Made by a program: the position numbers and the translations under genes. Shown piece by piece: positions 6,657 to 7,245 of a DNA stretch of 7,245 nucleotides (position 1 is its first letter; every line of letters begins with the position of its first letter). Source of the DNA: UBA8653 sp963978155 (GTDB lineage Bacteria > Planctomycetota > Phycisphaerae > Phycisphaerales > SM1A02); assembly GCA_963978155.1 (NCBI GenBank), contig CAXBRK010000105.1, positions 1 through 7,245 on the forward strand, read 5' to 3'. The notes under the pieces were generated by a model. That model was not told where the DNA came from, did no database searches, and worked only from the letters and a program-made list of their open reading frames with translations.

Positions 6657-7245
6657 GTCTTGCGTGTCGGTGCCCGATGGCAGGCTTGGGGCGACAGAAA
6701 CTTGATCGGGCGTGCTGTGCTCTCCCTCGGAGACCCCGAGTTCGCTGAGTTTGCGTGAGGTGACGAGCAAGCGACTGTCCAAAGAGGACACCGACTTGTT
6801 GTACGCGTCGGTCGCACTTTTGAGTTCTTTGCCCACTTTGCCCAAATGCCCTACAAACGTCCCGATGCGGTCGTGCAGTTCTTTGCCCAAGTCGGCAATC
6901 TTTTTGGCGTTGTCGGCCAACGCTTCTTGTCGCCATCCGTAGGCTGCGGTACGGAGCAAACCGATCAACAGCGTGGGGGTGGCAATCAGCACTTTGTTCT
7001 CAAGCGCGTCGGCGTGCATGGTTGGTTTGCGCTCCATGGCGGCTGTGAGGGCGGACTCCACCGGGATGAACATCACCACGACTTCGGGAGAGTGGTCGAG
7101 ACTGTCCCAGTACGCTTTTTTTGCCAATTCCTTCCAGCGATCTTGGACCGCTTTGACATGTCGATCGAGCAATTCTTCACGCTGATCTTCGTTCTCCATC
7201 GCATCCAAATACGAGGAAAGAGGAACTTTTGAGTCCACCGCAATT
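6654..7245 (-). CDS. rmuC: RmuC family DNA recombination protein, N-terminus cut by the right window edge
   Basis: About 196 codons of the C-terminal part of RmuC are visible, and the frame is open through the right edge. Family features are clear: AVDSKVPLSSYLDA at the edge, then VVVMFIPVESALTAAM, LIATPTLLIGLLRTAAYGW and, towards the end, LHDRIGTFVGHLGKVGKEL, followed by LLVTSRKLSELG. RmuC proteins have an N-terminal membrane or coiled-coil part and a C-terminal restriction-endonuclease-like fold. In E. coli, RmuC limits recombination at inverted repeats. The visible part belongs to the nuclease-like domain and the helical tail after it; the N-terminal half is outside the window. The GTG at 7238 is an internal Val codon, not a start, because the preceding codons (Ile-Ala) continue the conserved motif. 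The last 25 or so residues are a Ser/Pro/Asp-rich tail of unknown role. Confidence 0.92.
   Translation of the reverse strand, partial: IAVDSKVPLSSYLDAMENEDQREELLDRHVKAVQDRWKELAKKAYWDSLDHSPEVVVMFIPVESALTAAMERKPTMHADALENKVLIATPTLLIGLLRTAAYGWRQEALADNAKKIADLGKELHDRIGTFVGHLGKVGKELKSATDAYNKSVSSLDSRLLVTSRKLSELGVSEGEHSTPDQVSVAPSLPSGTDTQD

Noticed and set aside
5935..6936. A 333-codon minus-strand open frame spanning the end of uup and rmuC
   Set aside because: It overlaps two recognised genes in other frames, and its translation is rich in Arg and Pro with no family features, as expected for a shadow frame.
7236..7238. GTG as the start of a 194-residue gene
   Set aside because: The codons just upstream (Ile-Ala) continue the conserved RmuC AVDSK motif, so the gene is truncated by the window edge and does not start here.

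Overview
The window carries six protein-coding genes, two of them cut by the window edges, and almost no non-coding DNA. It is bacterial chromosome of moderate GC. No gene here fixes the taxon. The mix of a CRY-DASH photolyase, an Uup-type ABC-F ATPase and RmuC would fit a marine or aquatic bacterium such as a planctomycete, but that is only a guess.

Left part (1-4794, all minus strand): read in the direction of transcription, an McrB-family AAA+ ATPase (4794-3223) overlaps an McrC-family PD-(D/E)XK nuclease (3233-2154) by 11 bp. A CRY-DASH photolyase/cryptochrome (2145-769) starts 8 bp after the mcrC stop. After a 155 bp gap comes a cytosolic HtrA/trypsin-like serine protease (613 to beyond the left edge). 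McrB and McrC make a type IV-like, GTP-driven restriction system. The near-zero spacing suggests that the photolyase is co-transcribed with it. The protease may belong to the same cassette or be a separate unit.

Right part (4842-7245): on the plus strand, 47 bp from the divergent mcrB start, lies a complete Uup-type ABC-F ATPase (4842-6653). Facing it is the C-terminal part of RmuC (7245-6654, minus). The two stop codons abut inside one palindromic hexamer, TGATCA, leaving no room for a terminator. Uup and RmuC both belong to families linked to genome stability, so the neighbourhood has a DNA-integrity theme.

The most interesting points are the restriction-photolyase-protease arrangement, the non-classical N-terminus of McrB (a small SKAIVGLA/FSGG-like module followed by an Mrr-N-like winged helix), and the compact, partly duplicated mcrB leader. 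No RNA genes, CRISPR arrays, insertion sequences or convincing terminators were seen.
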